A stretch of DNA of 8,973 nucleotides, from positions 1 through 8,973 of the forward strand of contig DAIEML010000086.1 in NCBI GenBank assembly GCA_027349615.1, written 5' to 3'. Position 1 is the first letter of the stretch; every line of letters begins with the position of its first letter. The DNA comes from Ignavibacteriales bacterium. GTDB lineage: Bacteria; Bacteroidota; Ignavibacteria; Ignavibacteriales; Ignavibacteriaceae. The notes beneath the pieces were generated by a model. The model searched no databases. It was not told the DNA's origin and saw nothing but the letters and a program-made list of their open reading frames with translations. A program made the translations under genes and the position numbers. Shown one piece after another: positions 1 to 6,193 of the stretch.

Positions 1-385
1 TCCACATAGAATATTCAACAGAAAATAAGCTAGTGAATATAGTTCTAACAAAAGCAAAAACAACGTATATCAAGTTAAACCATGTATATCCGGTACCTAA
101 AGCATAAGCAGGCATACCACAAAATATTAAAGGATCCCACAAAGTAAAACCAGAACCATGATTATCAACATAAGATCTCATGCTTCTGCTTGAAATTATA
201 TCCCCGGATTCAAATGTCTTTCCACCAAAGTAGAGAGGATTTAAGAATGCCATGAAGAGAATTATGATTACAAGTATAACCGCTAGAAGATGATATTTCT
301 GCGGAAGAATTTCTTCCAGCTTAAATTTTGAGAGCAGCGTCTCTTCAGCTTTCTTTTGTTTTATGTTCTTAATTGTCTTTGCCAT
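1..385 (-). CDS. YfhO-like polytopic membrane protein, N-terminal 128 residues (cut by window edge)
   Basis: The frame opens with ATG at 385-383 and stays open to the window edge, giving 128 residues and no stop. What is seen: a lysine-rich cytosolic start (residues 1-30), a strong membrane segment (about 31-53, HLLAVILVIIILFMAFLNPL), an extracytoplasmic stretch with GDI near 61-63 and a W-x-P-x-x-F-x-GMPAY motif (83-94), then the start of a second membrane segment (about 102-121). A first transmembrane helix followed by a loop with a GD pair and 'plW...F.GMP.y' is what I know from YfhO-family membrane proteins, large multi-pass proteins linked to glycosylation of lipoteichoic acid or other envelope polymers in Firmicutes and common beside glycosyltransferases in the FCB group. 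It lies 33 nt downstream of the methyltransferase gene and probably shares its transcript. GGTGG lies just upstream of the ATG. The family call rests on a short N-terminus, so it is moderate; a glycosyltransferase of the GT-C/PMT type is the main alternative. Confidence 0.72.
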   Translation of the reverse strand, partial: MAKTIKNIKQKKAEETLLSKFKLEEILPQKYHLLAVILVIIILFMAFLNPLYFGGKTFESGDIISSRSMRSYVDNHGSGFTLWDPLIFCGMPAYALGTGYTWFNLIYVVFAFVRTIFTSLFSVEYSMW

Positions 386-418
386 CCAGCCACCATTTAG
401 TGAAATTAAAGTTTAAAA

Positions 419-1228
419 TTATTTCCTAACAATAAAATTAACTCCAGCTCCAACCTTGTTGCTGCCGGAATAATCGATGTACATCATTAAAAAAGTAAAC
501 GGTAATGTAACCAGATAATACACCGGTAAAACTATGAAAAATATTTTAGAGATGTTAAGCAGCTGCATCGGATATTTAATCCCGAGCCGCCAGGCTTTAT
601 CTCCCCAGAAACCGTATGTATACCTCGACCTGTAGACTTTAAATCCAAGCGGAACCAGCTTTGATTCCAGGTCTTGAAATGAATAACCTTCCCGCGCATG
701 TTCGCTGATAAAGCTTTCGCCTTCATCATCATGTACGTCACTGCCGCCGTATATTGATGGTGTGTTGATCAATAAATATCCGCCCGGCTTTAACGCTCTG
801 TAAAAATTTTGGAAGACTTTTACGTCGTCGACAATGTGTTCCATTACGTCTACGGAAACGATCAGATCAAATTTATTCTCGTGGTTAATTTCAGTAAGAT
901 CTTCAATCCCGAATTCCACTTTGTAATAATTTCTTCTCCGGAAAAATTCTTTACAGTCGTTTATCCATTTTTCTTTTACGTCAATGGCATAGATATTATT
1001 CGGCTGAAGCTTCTTTGCCATAAAGTAAGAATATTGCCCGTAGCCCGTGCCGGCATCATAAATTGAAATTTCTTTATCTCCTAAAACTTCCCGCAAGTTC
1101 CTTAACTCTCTTCGGACGTACCAGGAGCGGAGGAACATCGTATCTAGAAGTTTATAAAAAATTACCCGGAGTGTCGGGTACTTCCTTATTAAATTGGCAA
1201 ATATGTCTTTTATCGGATCGTAGTACAT
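419..1228 (-). CDS. Class I SAM-dependent methyltransferase with hydrophobic C-terminal segment
   Basis: This 269-residue protein has the Rossmann-fold methyltransferase core. Motif I is YDAGTGYGQYS (57-67), the acidic end of strand beta2 is AIDV (81-84), an acidic ED pair follows at 109-110, and strand beta4 is FDLIVSVDVMEHI (120-132), then LKPGGYLLINTPS (146-158). This is the Methyltransf_11/UbiG-like pattern; such enzymes move a methyl group from S-adenosylmethionine to a small molecule, lipid or sugar. The substrate cannot be read from the sequence. Residues about 229-251 (IFFIVLPVYYLVTLPFTFLMM) are strongly hydrophobic and suggest membrane attachment, which would suit a lipid-linked glycan substrate. 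The neighbours, two glycosyltransferases and a YfhO-like protein, support envelope glycan modification. The ATG at 1228 follows an in-frame TAA closely (ATGAAATAACATTATG), so no longer start is possible; no good Shine-Dalgarno is visible. Class is confident, role is inference. Confidence 0.88.
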   Translation of the reverse strand: MYYDPIKDIFANLIRKYPTLRVIFYKLLDTMFLRSWYVRRELRNLREVLGDKEISIYDAGTGYGQYSYFMAKKLQPNNIYAIDVKEKWINDCKEFFRRRNYYKVEFGIEDLTEINHENKFDLIVSVDVMEHIVDDVKVFQNFYRALKPGGYLLINTPSIYGGSDVHDDEGESFISEHAREGYSFQDLESKLVPLGFKVYRSRYTYGFWGDKAWRLGIKYPMQLLNISKIFFIVLPVYYLVTLPFTFLMMYIDYSGSNKVGAGVNFIVRK

Positions 1229-1230
1229 AA

Positions 1231-1345
1231 TGTTATTTCATAATTTCCGCCAGAAGCGGATCAGCTTCTACTGAAAAAATTCCAAAATGATTTTGTTAAA
1301 AAGTATAATTGCCCGATTGTTATTGCCGGAAGCTTTGAAATAACA
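1231..1345. repeat. Imperfect inverted repeat between glycosyltransferase and methyltransferase genes
   Basis: The arms are 1231-1252 and 1324-1345. The reverse complement of the left arm matches the right arm at 18 of 22 positions, with a perfect 10-bp outer end (TGTTATTTCA / TGAAATAACA). The 71-bp loop contains a small hairpin (AGAAGC 1252-1257, GCTTCT 1264-1269). The left arm ends 2 nt before the methyltransferase start codon, so in the leftward transcript the pairing would hold the ribosome-binding region. No target-site duplication or transposase is seen. It could be a leader structure, a decayed small insertion element, or chance in AT-rich DNA. Confidence 0.45.
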
Positions 1346-1371
1346 ATTCAACAATTAATCTAACACCCAAA

Positions 1372-2493
1372 TTAATTTTCTACAAGCTTATGAATTCCGT
1401 CAACAAACTTCTTCCACGAATATTTTTCAGCTTCATCACCAATGTTCTTAACAAATTTTTCTTCTCGATTTTCGAGGTAGAATTTCTTTATTGCACCGGC
1501 AAGTGCTTCGGGATTTTCTTTCTCAACAATAAATCCGGTCTTCCCGTCTTCTATTACCTCACCGAGTCCGCCAACGTTTGTTGCAATTACCGGCTTTCTG
1601 AAGTTCATTGCTATCTGAACAATGCCGCTTTGTGTTGCGTCCCGGTATGGTAAAATGATGCAATCGGCTGCCGAAAAATAATACTTTACTTCCGAAGTAG
1701 GAATAAAATCTGTGAACCACAAAAGATTTTCTTTTATGTTAAGTTCATCGGCAAGCTTCAAATACTTTTCCCGGTTCGAATAAAACTCACCTGCAACTAT
1801 AAGCTTCAAATTTATTTCATCTTTGAGAAGCTTTAAAGAATTGAAAAGGACATCAAGCCCTTTATAGTCTCTGATGAATCCGAAAAACAAAATTAATTTG
1901 TTTTCCTTTAGCTTTAAGTGATTTTTAGCTTCAATCTTTTCTACTGGTAAACCGAAGTTTGAATAGATTGGGTGAGGAAGTACTTTATTTTTCGCATCCG
2001 GCTTTAGGCTCAAGAGATCGTTTTTAACTTTCTCCGAAAGTAACACAAAATAATTAACAGCTTTGAAGAAATATTTTGTTAAGGCAATGTCTCCGGGTTT
2101 CTTTTCGTGCGGGATTACATTGTCGCAGATCGTTAGCACTTTTGTCACCGAATTCTTTTTTGCAATTCTTGAGACTGTTCCGAAACAAGGCGCGAAGAAC
2201 GGCATCCAGTATTTGAAAATCAGCAATTCCGGTTTTTCTTTTCTAATCATCTTACCGACTTTAATCCAGTTTAAAGGATTTATTGAATCGACAAGAACTT
2301 CGGTAGGAATTTTTTCAACCGTGTCACCGGATTCAAGCTGAGACTTTCCTGGAAATAAAATTGATGGGTACTGCCTTTTAAAGGTAATTACTTTTACTTC
2401 GTTTTCTTTCGACAATTCATTAAAAAGAAGACCGACAAAATGCGCTATTCCTCCTCTAAGCGGATATGAAGTGGATAGAATGATTATTTTCAT
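1372..2493 (-). CDS. Family 4 (GT-B fold) glycosyltransferase
   Basis: The 373-residue protein has the usual GT4 layout. The N-terminal Rossmann domain starts with IIILSTSYPLRGGIAHFV (3-20), where the GG loop sits near the acceptor site. The C-terminal nucleotide-sugar domain starts near 199 with LILFFGFIRDYKGLDVLF (200-217), continues with LIVAGEF (231-237), and has the donor-binding region at 282-313 (PYRDATQSG ... KPVIATNVGGLGEV). Known family members move a sugar from a nucleotide donor to a lipid-linked or polysaccharide acceptor on the cytoplasmic face of the membrane. The usual E-x7-E motif is absent: the two glutamate positions fall on Thr287 and Ala295, in a 'DATQSGIVQIA' version that occurs in a GT4 subgroup. 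Start ATG at 2493 has only a weak GAAGA upstream. It sits 89 bp downstream of the GT2 gene and likely belongs to the same envelope-glycan transcript. Donor sugar unknown. Confidence 0.9.
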   Translation of the reverse strand: MKIIILSTSYPLRGGIAHFVGLLFNELSKENEVKVITFKRQYPSILFPGKSQLESGDTVEKIPTEVLVDSINPLNWIKVGKMIRKEKPELLIFKYWMPFFAPCFGTVSRIAKKNSVTKVLTICDNVIPHEKKPGDIALTKYFFKAVNYFVLLSEKVKNDLLSLKPDAKNKVLPHPIYSNFGLPVEKIEAKNHLKLKENKLILFFGFIRDYKGLDVLFNSLKLLKDEINLKLIVAGEFYSNREKYLKLADELNIKENLLWFTDFIPTSEVKYYFSAADCIILPYRDATQSGIVQIAMNFRKPVIATNVGGLGEVIEDGKTGFIVEKENPEALAGAIKKFYLENREEKFVKNIGDEAEKYSWKKFVDGIHKLVEN

Positions 2494-2507
2494 TCTTCAA
2501 GCGATCG

Positions 2508-2525
2508 ATTAGATTTTCGTCTAAT
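2508..2525 (-). other. Small hairpin just upstream of the GT4 start
   Basis: ATTAGA (2508-2513) and TCTAAT (2520-2525) form a 6-bp stem with a 6-nt loop. In the leftward transcript it ends 14 nt before the GT4 start codon. There is no T-run after it on either strand, so it is not a normal intrinsic terminator. The rest of the 89-bp gap holds nothing else I can name. With an AT-rich stem this short, chance is a real possibility. Confidence 0.25.
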
Positions 2526-2582
2526 ACAAATTCCGTCCAAAAAGCATTGCGATAACGGCAGGAACTCTTCTCCTCAGAAATT

Positions 2583-3671
2583 TTAACCTTTGTCTTTTAC
2601 AATATATTCTTCTTCGCGAATCGAACTTCTAACCAGCATCTCGCCGAGCAAGCCCACACTGAACAATTGAACACCGACAATTATAAGCAGCATACCGAGG
2701 AATAACATCGGTCTGTTGCTTAGAGGCTTTCCCATTATCCAATCGTATGTTAAATAGCCGTTGACTATCAAACCGATTATGAATGACATCGCCCCGAAGA
2801 ATCCAAAGAAATGCATCGGTCGCTTAATGTACCGCGTAGAAAAGATAACTGTTATTAAATCAACAAAGCCTTTGAAGAACCTTGAGATGCCGAATTTAGT
2901 CTTTCCATATCTTCGCGGATGATGAACCACTGTAACTTCTGCAACCGAAAATCCTTCCCAGTCTGCAAGTACCGGCAAATAGCGGTGAAGTTCGCCGTAA
3001 ACTTTTAGATTGTCGGTCACTTCGCGCCTGTAAGCCTTCAACCCGCAGTTGAAATCGTGGATCTTTATCCCGCTCATTATCCTTGTAACAAAATTGAAAA
3101 ACTTGGAGGACTGTTTTTTAATAAACGGATCGTGGCGTTTTTTCTTCCAGCCGGAAACTAAATCGAATCCTTCACTCAGCTTCTTCAGAAGATTAGGTAT
3201 TTCATTCGGATCATCCTGAAGGTCTGCATCCATTGTAACCACAACGTCGCCGGTTACCTGCTTAAATCCAATGTTCAAAGCAGCGGACTTGCCGTAGTTC
3301 TTCTTAAAGCTTATGTATTTGAAACGTCTGTCCTGCTTGCAAATATCTCGAATAATTTTTAATGATTTGTCTGAGCTTCCGTCATCAACAAAAATAACTT
3401 CAAAGCTTAAATCGATCGTCTTAAGAGCTTTTCTAATTTCATTTGTTAAAGGATTAAGAGATTCTTCTTCATTATAAAGTGGGATTACGATTGATAACTT
3501 CTTAAATGCTGTCCGTTCCTGCTGCTGCTGCTGTGGCTTGTAATATTTTCTTCTTCTATAATAATATGGTTTTCGAAATCGATTTTTAGCTACATTATCA
3601 TTTGAGTCATTGTTCTGTTGAATTTGACCACTTTTATTTACATCTGTTCCAGTATTTATATTTTCGTCCAA
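2583..3671 (-). CDS. Family 2 glycosyltransferase, polyprenyl-phosphate sugar transferase type, two C-terminal membrane helices
   Basis: The catalytic domain starts near residue 58 (KLSIVIPLYNEEESL). It shows VDDGSSD (95-101) for UDP/GDP binding, the metal-binding DADLQDD (148-154), HDFNCGLKAY (205-214) and RYGKTKFG (254-261), as in the DPM1/GtrB/ArnC group. Two membrane segments follow (about 286-306 and 322-345) and a charged tail (IREEEYIVKDKG). Such enzymes move a sugar from a nucleotide donor to a polyprenyl phosphate at the cytoplasmic face of the membrane; the sugar is unknown. Residues 1-57 are an extra polar, probably disordered stretch: N/Q/D-rich first, then RKPYYYRRRKYYKP, then five glutamines. 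The start is unusual. The frame opens at a TTG (3671-3669), preceded at once by an in-frame TAG; an in-frame ATG lies three codons before that stop (3683-3681). No other ATG occurs before Met147, inside the domain, so TTG is the only standard start that keeps the catalytic core. Function class is sure, exact start is not. Confidence 0.88.
   Translation of the reverse strand: MDENINTGTDVNKSGQIQQNNDSNDNVAKNRFRKPYYYRRRKYYKPQQQQQERTAFKKLSIVIPLYNEEESLNPLTNEIRKALKTIDLSFEVIFVDDGSSDKSLKIIRDICKQDRRFKYISFKKNYGKSAALNIGFKQVTGDVVVTMDADLQDDPNEIPNLLKKLSEGFDLVSGWKKKRHDPFIKKQSSKFFNFVTRIMSGIKIHDFNCGLKAYRREVTDNLKVYGELHRYLPVLADWEGFSVAEVTVVHHPRRYGKTKFGISRFFKGFVDLITVIFSTRYIKRPMHFFGFFGAMSFIIGLIVNGYLTYDWIMGKPLSNRPMLFLGMLLIIVGVQLFSVGLLGEMLVRSSIREEEYIVKDKG
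3519..3533 (-). repeat. Five CAG codons in a row (polyglutamine) in the GT2 gene
   Basis: On the coding strand CAG is repeated five times and encodes Gln47-Gln51, at the join between the disordered N-terminus and the glycosyltransferase domain. A trinucleotide run can change length without breaking the frame, so copy number could vary between strains. The tract is short. Confidence 0.7.
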
Positions 3672-3722
3672 CTATTTTGCCATTTTGTTATTTATTCGAT
3701 GATAAAATTAACGTAATAATTC

Positions 3723-3749
3723 GTTAAAAACAATTTAAACTGTTTTAAC
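3723..3749. promoter_or_regulatory. Palindrome at the leftward promoter candidate
   Basis: GTTAAAA (3723-3729) is inverted as TTTTAAC (3743-3749), and the inner CA/TG bases extend the match if one extra A in the left arm is allowed. It abuts and slightly overlaps the possible leftward -7 element (3749-3756). An operator or a leader hairpin would both fit; AT-rich chance symmetry cannot be excluded. Confidence 0.35.
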
Positions 3750-3756
3750 AAATATA
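3749..3756 (-). promoter_or_regulatory. Possible leftward -7 promoter element for the glycan gene block
   Basis: Read on the minus strand this is TATATTTG, a full match to the Bacteroidetes-type TAnnTTTG element. No clear TTG or TTTG lies at the expected distance upstream; the nearest is a poor TTTC about 24 nt away. Its position would give a leader of roughly 70 nt before the GT2 start. Weak candidate. Confidence 0.3.
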
Positions 3757-3827
3757 ATGAATACAATTAATTACTAGAAGAAACTCTCTAAAAATTGATA
3801 TCTAAAGCATAAAGAAGAAATTCAATC

Positions 3828-3858
3828 TTGACATTTTTGTACAGATAGGTTAGGTTTG
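3828..3858 (+). promoter_or_regulatory. Probable suf operon promoter (Bacteroidetes type)
   Basis: TTGACA at 3828-3833 supplies a -33/-35 element and TAGGTTTG at 3851-3858 is a full match to TAnnTTTG. From TTG to TAnnTTTG the gap is 20 nt, within the range known for the Bacteroidetes primary sigma factor. A sigma-70 reading of the same site (TTGACA, 17 nt, TAGGTT) has a good -35 but a poor -10. The expected transcription start is about 3863-3867, leaving a leader near 80 nt before sufB. Confidence 0.6.
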
Positions 3859-3873
3859 AATGTAATTTTCAAA
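3855..3873. promoter_or_regulatory. Palindrome over the suf promoter, operator candidate
   Basis: TTTGAA (3855-3860), 7 nt, TTCAAA (3868-3873) is a perfect 6+6 inverted repeat. It overlaps the TTTG of the -7 element and covers the likely transcription start, where a repressor would block initiation. suf operons are commonly controlled by iron or cluster-sensing regulators, but this site does not match an IscR, Fur or SufR box that I recognise, and no regulator gene is in the window. Confidence 0.4.
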
Positions 3874-3876
3874 TGC

Positions 3877-3917
3877 TTTTACTCGTTTGAGGTGTTGTAA
3901 ACTGATTTTGAGTAAGA
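3877..3917 (+). other. Possible hairpin in the sufB leader
   Basis: TTTTACTC (3877-3884) can pair with GAGTAAGA (3910-3917) over 8 bp including one G-U. Inside, GTTT (3885-3888) can pair with AAAC (3899-3902). The structure ends 15 nt before the sufB Shine-Dalgarno (AAGGAA, 3932-3937; ATG at 3943). It matches no riboswitch class I recognise and has no T-run. It may affect transcript stability or translation, or be fortuitous. Confidence 0.25.
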
Positions 3918-3942
3918 TTTAGATTTTGAATAAGGAATTTTA

Positions 3943-5388
3943 ATGAGTACTGAAGTTAATCAAATAGAAGAGTTAGCGAATAAAGAATATAAGTATGGAT
4001 TTGTCAGCAATGTAGAGGCTGAAACTTTTCCAAAAGGATTGAACGAGGAAATAATTCGTCGTCTTTCTGCTGTTAAAGAAGAACCGGATTTCATGCTTGA
4101 ATGGCGGCTTAAAGCTTACAGGCATTGGCTTACAATGAAAGAACCGAATTGGGCTAATATTCATTATGAACCGATCGACTACCAGGAAATTTCATATTAT
4201 TCGGCTCCAAAGAAAAAACCAAAGCTGAACAGTTTGGGAGAAGCCGATCCGGAATTAGTTAAGACTTATCAGAAGCTTGGAATCTCTCTTGAAGAACAAA
4301 AGATTTTTGCCGGGGTTGCTGTAGATGCAGTTTTTGACAGTGTTTCAGTTGCAACGACATTCAAAGAAAAGCTTGGAGAGCTTGGAATTATTTTTTGCTC
4401 GATGTCCGAAGCAATAAAAAATCATCCTGATCTTGTTAAGCAATATCTGGGAAGTGTTGTCCCTAGCACCGATAATTTTTTTGCAGCCCTTAATTCTGCC
4501 GTATTTAGCGACGGTTCGTTCGCTTACATTCCAAAAGGCGTTCGCTGCCCGATGGAACTTTCAACTTATTTTAGAATAAACGCTGCAAACACCGGACAAT
4601 TTGAGCGGACCCTAATTGTCGCCGAAGAAGGCGCTTACGTCAGCTATCTTGAAGGCTGCACGGCTCCTATGCGCGATGAGAATCAGCTTCACGCAGCAGT
4701 TGTAGAATTGGTCGCACTTGATAATGCTACAGTCAAATATTCTACTGTTCAGAACTGGTATCCCGGTGATAAAAACGGCAAAGGCGGTATTTACAATTTT
4801 GTAACAAAGCGCGGAATGTGCAAAGGTATTAATTCTAAAATCTCATGGACGCAAGTAGAAACCGGTTCGGCAATTACATGGAAATATCCAAGCTGTCTTT
4901 TAATTGGAGATAATTCGATCGGCGAATTTTATTCTGTAGCTGTTACAAATAATTATCAGCAGGCAGATACCGGTACAAAGATGATTCACATGGGAAAGAA
5001 TACGAGAAGTACAATTGTTTCGAAAGGAATTTCTGCCGGTAAGAGCAACAACAGCTACCGTGGTCAAGTAAAGATTATAAGAAAAGCGGACAACGCCAGA
5101 AATTTCTCCCAATGCGATTCTCTTTTGATCGGCGATAAATGCGGCGCGCATACGTTTCCATATCTTGAGATAAACAATCCGACAGCGCAGATGGAACACG
5201 AAGCGACTACTTCAAAAATTGGTGAAGATCAGATATTCTATCTGAATCAGAGAGGAATTTCCCGCGAAGATGCGGTTAATCTAATTGTCAATGGTTATTG
5301 CAAAGAAGTATTTAAAGAACTGCCGATGGAATTTGCAGTTGAAGCGCAAAAGCTGTTGAGCGTAAGTCTTGAAGGAAGTGTTGGATAA
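3943..5388 (+). CDS. sufB: Fe-S cluster assembly scaffold protein SufB
   Basis: The 481-residue length is normal for SufB. It is the core of the cytosolic SufBC2D complex, where the nascent cluster is built from sulfur delivered by SufS. The family's right-handed beta-helix fills the middle and C-terminal part. Well-known signatures are seen: [18 protein letters not shown] (196-213), YLEGCTAPM (235-243), [19 protein letters not shown] (356-374), and [17 protein letters not shown] (393-409). Cys239 matches E. coli Cys254, the sulfur acceptor; Cys400 matches Cys405 at the SufD interface, where the cluster is thought to form. The C-terminal [19 protein letters not shown] (421-439) is the usual SufC-contact region. 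ATG at 3943 has a good AAGGAA Shine-Dalgarno with a 5-nt gap. It is the first gene of the operon, 47 bp before sufC. Nothing odd in the protein. Confidence 0.98.
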   Translation: MSTEVNQIEELANKEYKYGFVSNVEAETFPKGLNEEIIRRLSAVKEEPDFMLEWRLKAYRHWLTMKEPNWANIHYEPIDYQEISYYSAPKKKPKLNSLGEADPELVKTYQKLGISLEEQKIFAGVAVDAVFDSVSVATTFKEKLGELGIIFCSMSEAIKNHPDLVKQYLGSVVPSTDNFFAALNSAVFSDGSFAYIPKGVRCPMELSTYFRINAANTGQFERTLIVAEEGAYVSYLEGCTAPMRDENQLHAAVVELVALDNATVKYSTVQNWYPGDKNGKGGIYNFVTKRGMCKGINSKISWTQVETGSAITWKYPSCLLIGDNSIGEFYSVAVTNNYQQADTGTKMIHMGKNTRSTIVSKGISAGKSNNSYRGQVKIIRKADNARNFSQCDSLLIGDKCGAHTFPYLEINNPTAQMEHEATTSKIGEDQIFYLNQRGISREDAVNLIVNGYCKEVFKELPMEFAVEAQKLLSVSLEGSVG

Positions 5389-5435
5389 AGATCCAAATAA
5401 AAATTATTAATTAAAAAATTTAATCAGGAAAAAGG

Positions 5436-6191
5436 ATGTTAGAAATTAAAAACCTTCATGCGAGCATTGAAGGAAAAGAAATATTAAAAGGAATAGATTT
5501 TAGAGTTAATGCCGGTGAAGTTCATGCTATAATGGGACCAAACGGAAGCGGCAAAAGCACTCTGGCGCAAGTTCTTGCAGGAAGACAAGAATATGAAGTA
5601 ACAAAAGGCGAAGTAGTATTCGAAGGCAAAAATCTTTTGGATTTATCGCCCGAAGACAGAGCGCGCGAAGGAATATTTTTGGCATTTCAATATCCGGTAG
5701 AAATCCCAGGCGTGAGCAACACAAATCTTTTAAAGACGGCTTTAAATGAAATCAGAAAGTACAGAGGGCTTGAACAACTTGATGCAATGGAATTTCTAAC
5801 TCATTTAAAAAAGAAGTCAAAGCTTGTGGAAATGGATCAAGCTTTATTAAGCAGAGCTGTGAACGATGGATTTTCCGGCGGCGAAAAGAAACGGAATGAA
5901 ATTTTGCAGATGGCTGTTCTTGAACCTAAGCTTTCGATTTTAGACGAGACTGATTCCGGTTTGGACATTGATGCACTTAGAATTGTCGCCAACGGAGTGA
6001 ATAAATTAAAATCTCCGGAAAGAGCTACAATTGTTGTAACCCACTACCAGAGACTGCTGAATTATATCGTACCGGATTTCGTTCACGTTCTTTATAACGG
6101 AAAGATCGTAAAATCCGGCGGTAAAGAATTAGCTCTTGAGTTGGAAGAGAGAGGTTACGACTGGCTTAAAGAACAGAAGGAACTCGTATAG
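5436..6191 (+). CDS. sufC: Fe-S cluster assembly ATPase SufC
   Basis: This 251-residue protein is an ABC-type ATPase without membrane partners; in the SufBC2D complex two copies bind SufB and SufD and use ATP to reshape the scaffold for iron entry and cluster formation. All nucleotide-site motifs are present: Walker A GPNGSGKST (34-42), Q-loop AFQYPVEIPGVS (83-94), ABC signature FSGGEKKR (146-153), Walker B LSILDE (166-171), D-loop SGLD (174-177) and the switch histidine in VVTHYQRLL (200-208). The Q-loop wording and the ETDSGLDIDALR stretch separate SufC from transporter ATPases. ATG at 5436 has AGGA 6 nt upstream. Only 2 nt lie between its stop and the sufD start, so the two are probably translated together. 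Confidence 0.98.
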   Translation: MLEIKNLHASIEGKEILKGIDFRVNAGEVHAIMGPNGSGKSTLAQVLAGRQEYEVTKGEVVFEGKNLLDLSPEDRAREGIFLAFQYPVEIPGVSNTNLLKTALNEIRKYRGLEQLDAMEFLTHLKKKSKLVEMDQALLSRAVNDGFSGGEKKRNEILQMAVLEPKLSILDETDSGLDIDALRIVANGVNKLKSPERATIVVTHYQRLLNYIVPDFVHVLYNGKIVKSGGKELALELEERGYDWLKEQKELV

Positions 6192-6193
6192 CA

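Noticed and set aside
1252..1269. AGAAGC / GCTTCT hairpin as a terminator for the GT4 gene
   Set aside because: No T-run follows on either strand and the stem is only 6 bp, so it does not meet intrinsic terminator criteria.
809..2341. Plus-strand open frames (809-1066, 1390-1653, 2063-2341) opposite the methyltransferase and GT4 genes
   Set aside because: They are antisense to genes with clear family motifs and show no domain or start signal of their own.
2522..2605. Short minus-strand reading frame after the GT2 stop, ending ...AVIAMLFGRNLY
   Set aside because: It looks protein-like at its end but overlaps the GT2 3' end in another frame, lacks a start of its own with a ribosome site, and the GT2 protein already ends in a normal charged tail, so a frameshifted C-terminus is unlikely.
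3672..3942. Known riboswitch or a regulator gene (sufR/iscR type) in the divergent gap
   Set aside because: No conserved riboswitch core is recognisable and no open frame with a helix-turn-helix protein fits in this stretch.
4900..5199. Minus-strand open frame opposite sufB, and similar ones opposite sufC, sufD and sufS
   Set aside because: These are antisense shadows of highly conserved coding sequence.
5389..5435. AT-rich gap between sufB and sufC as a terminator or internal promoter
   Set aside because: Only weak AT symmetry is seen, with no GC stem and no convincing promoter elements; a good sufC Shine-Dalgarno is the only clear signal.
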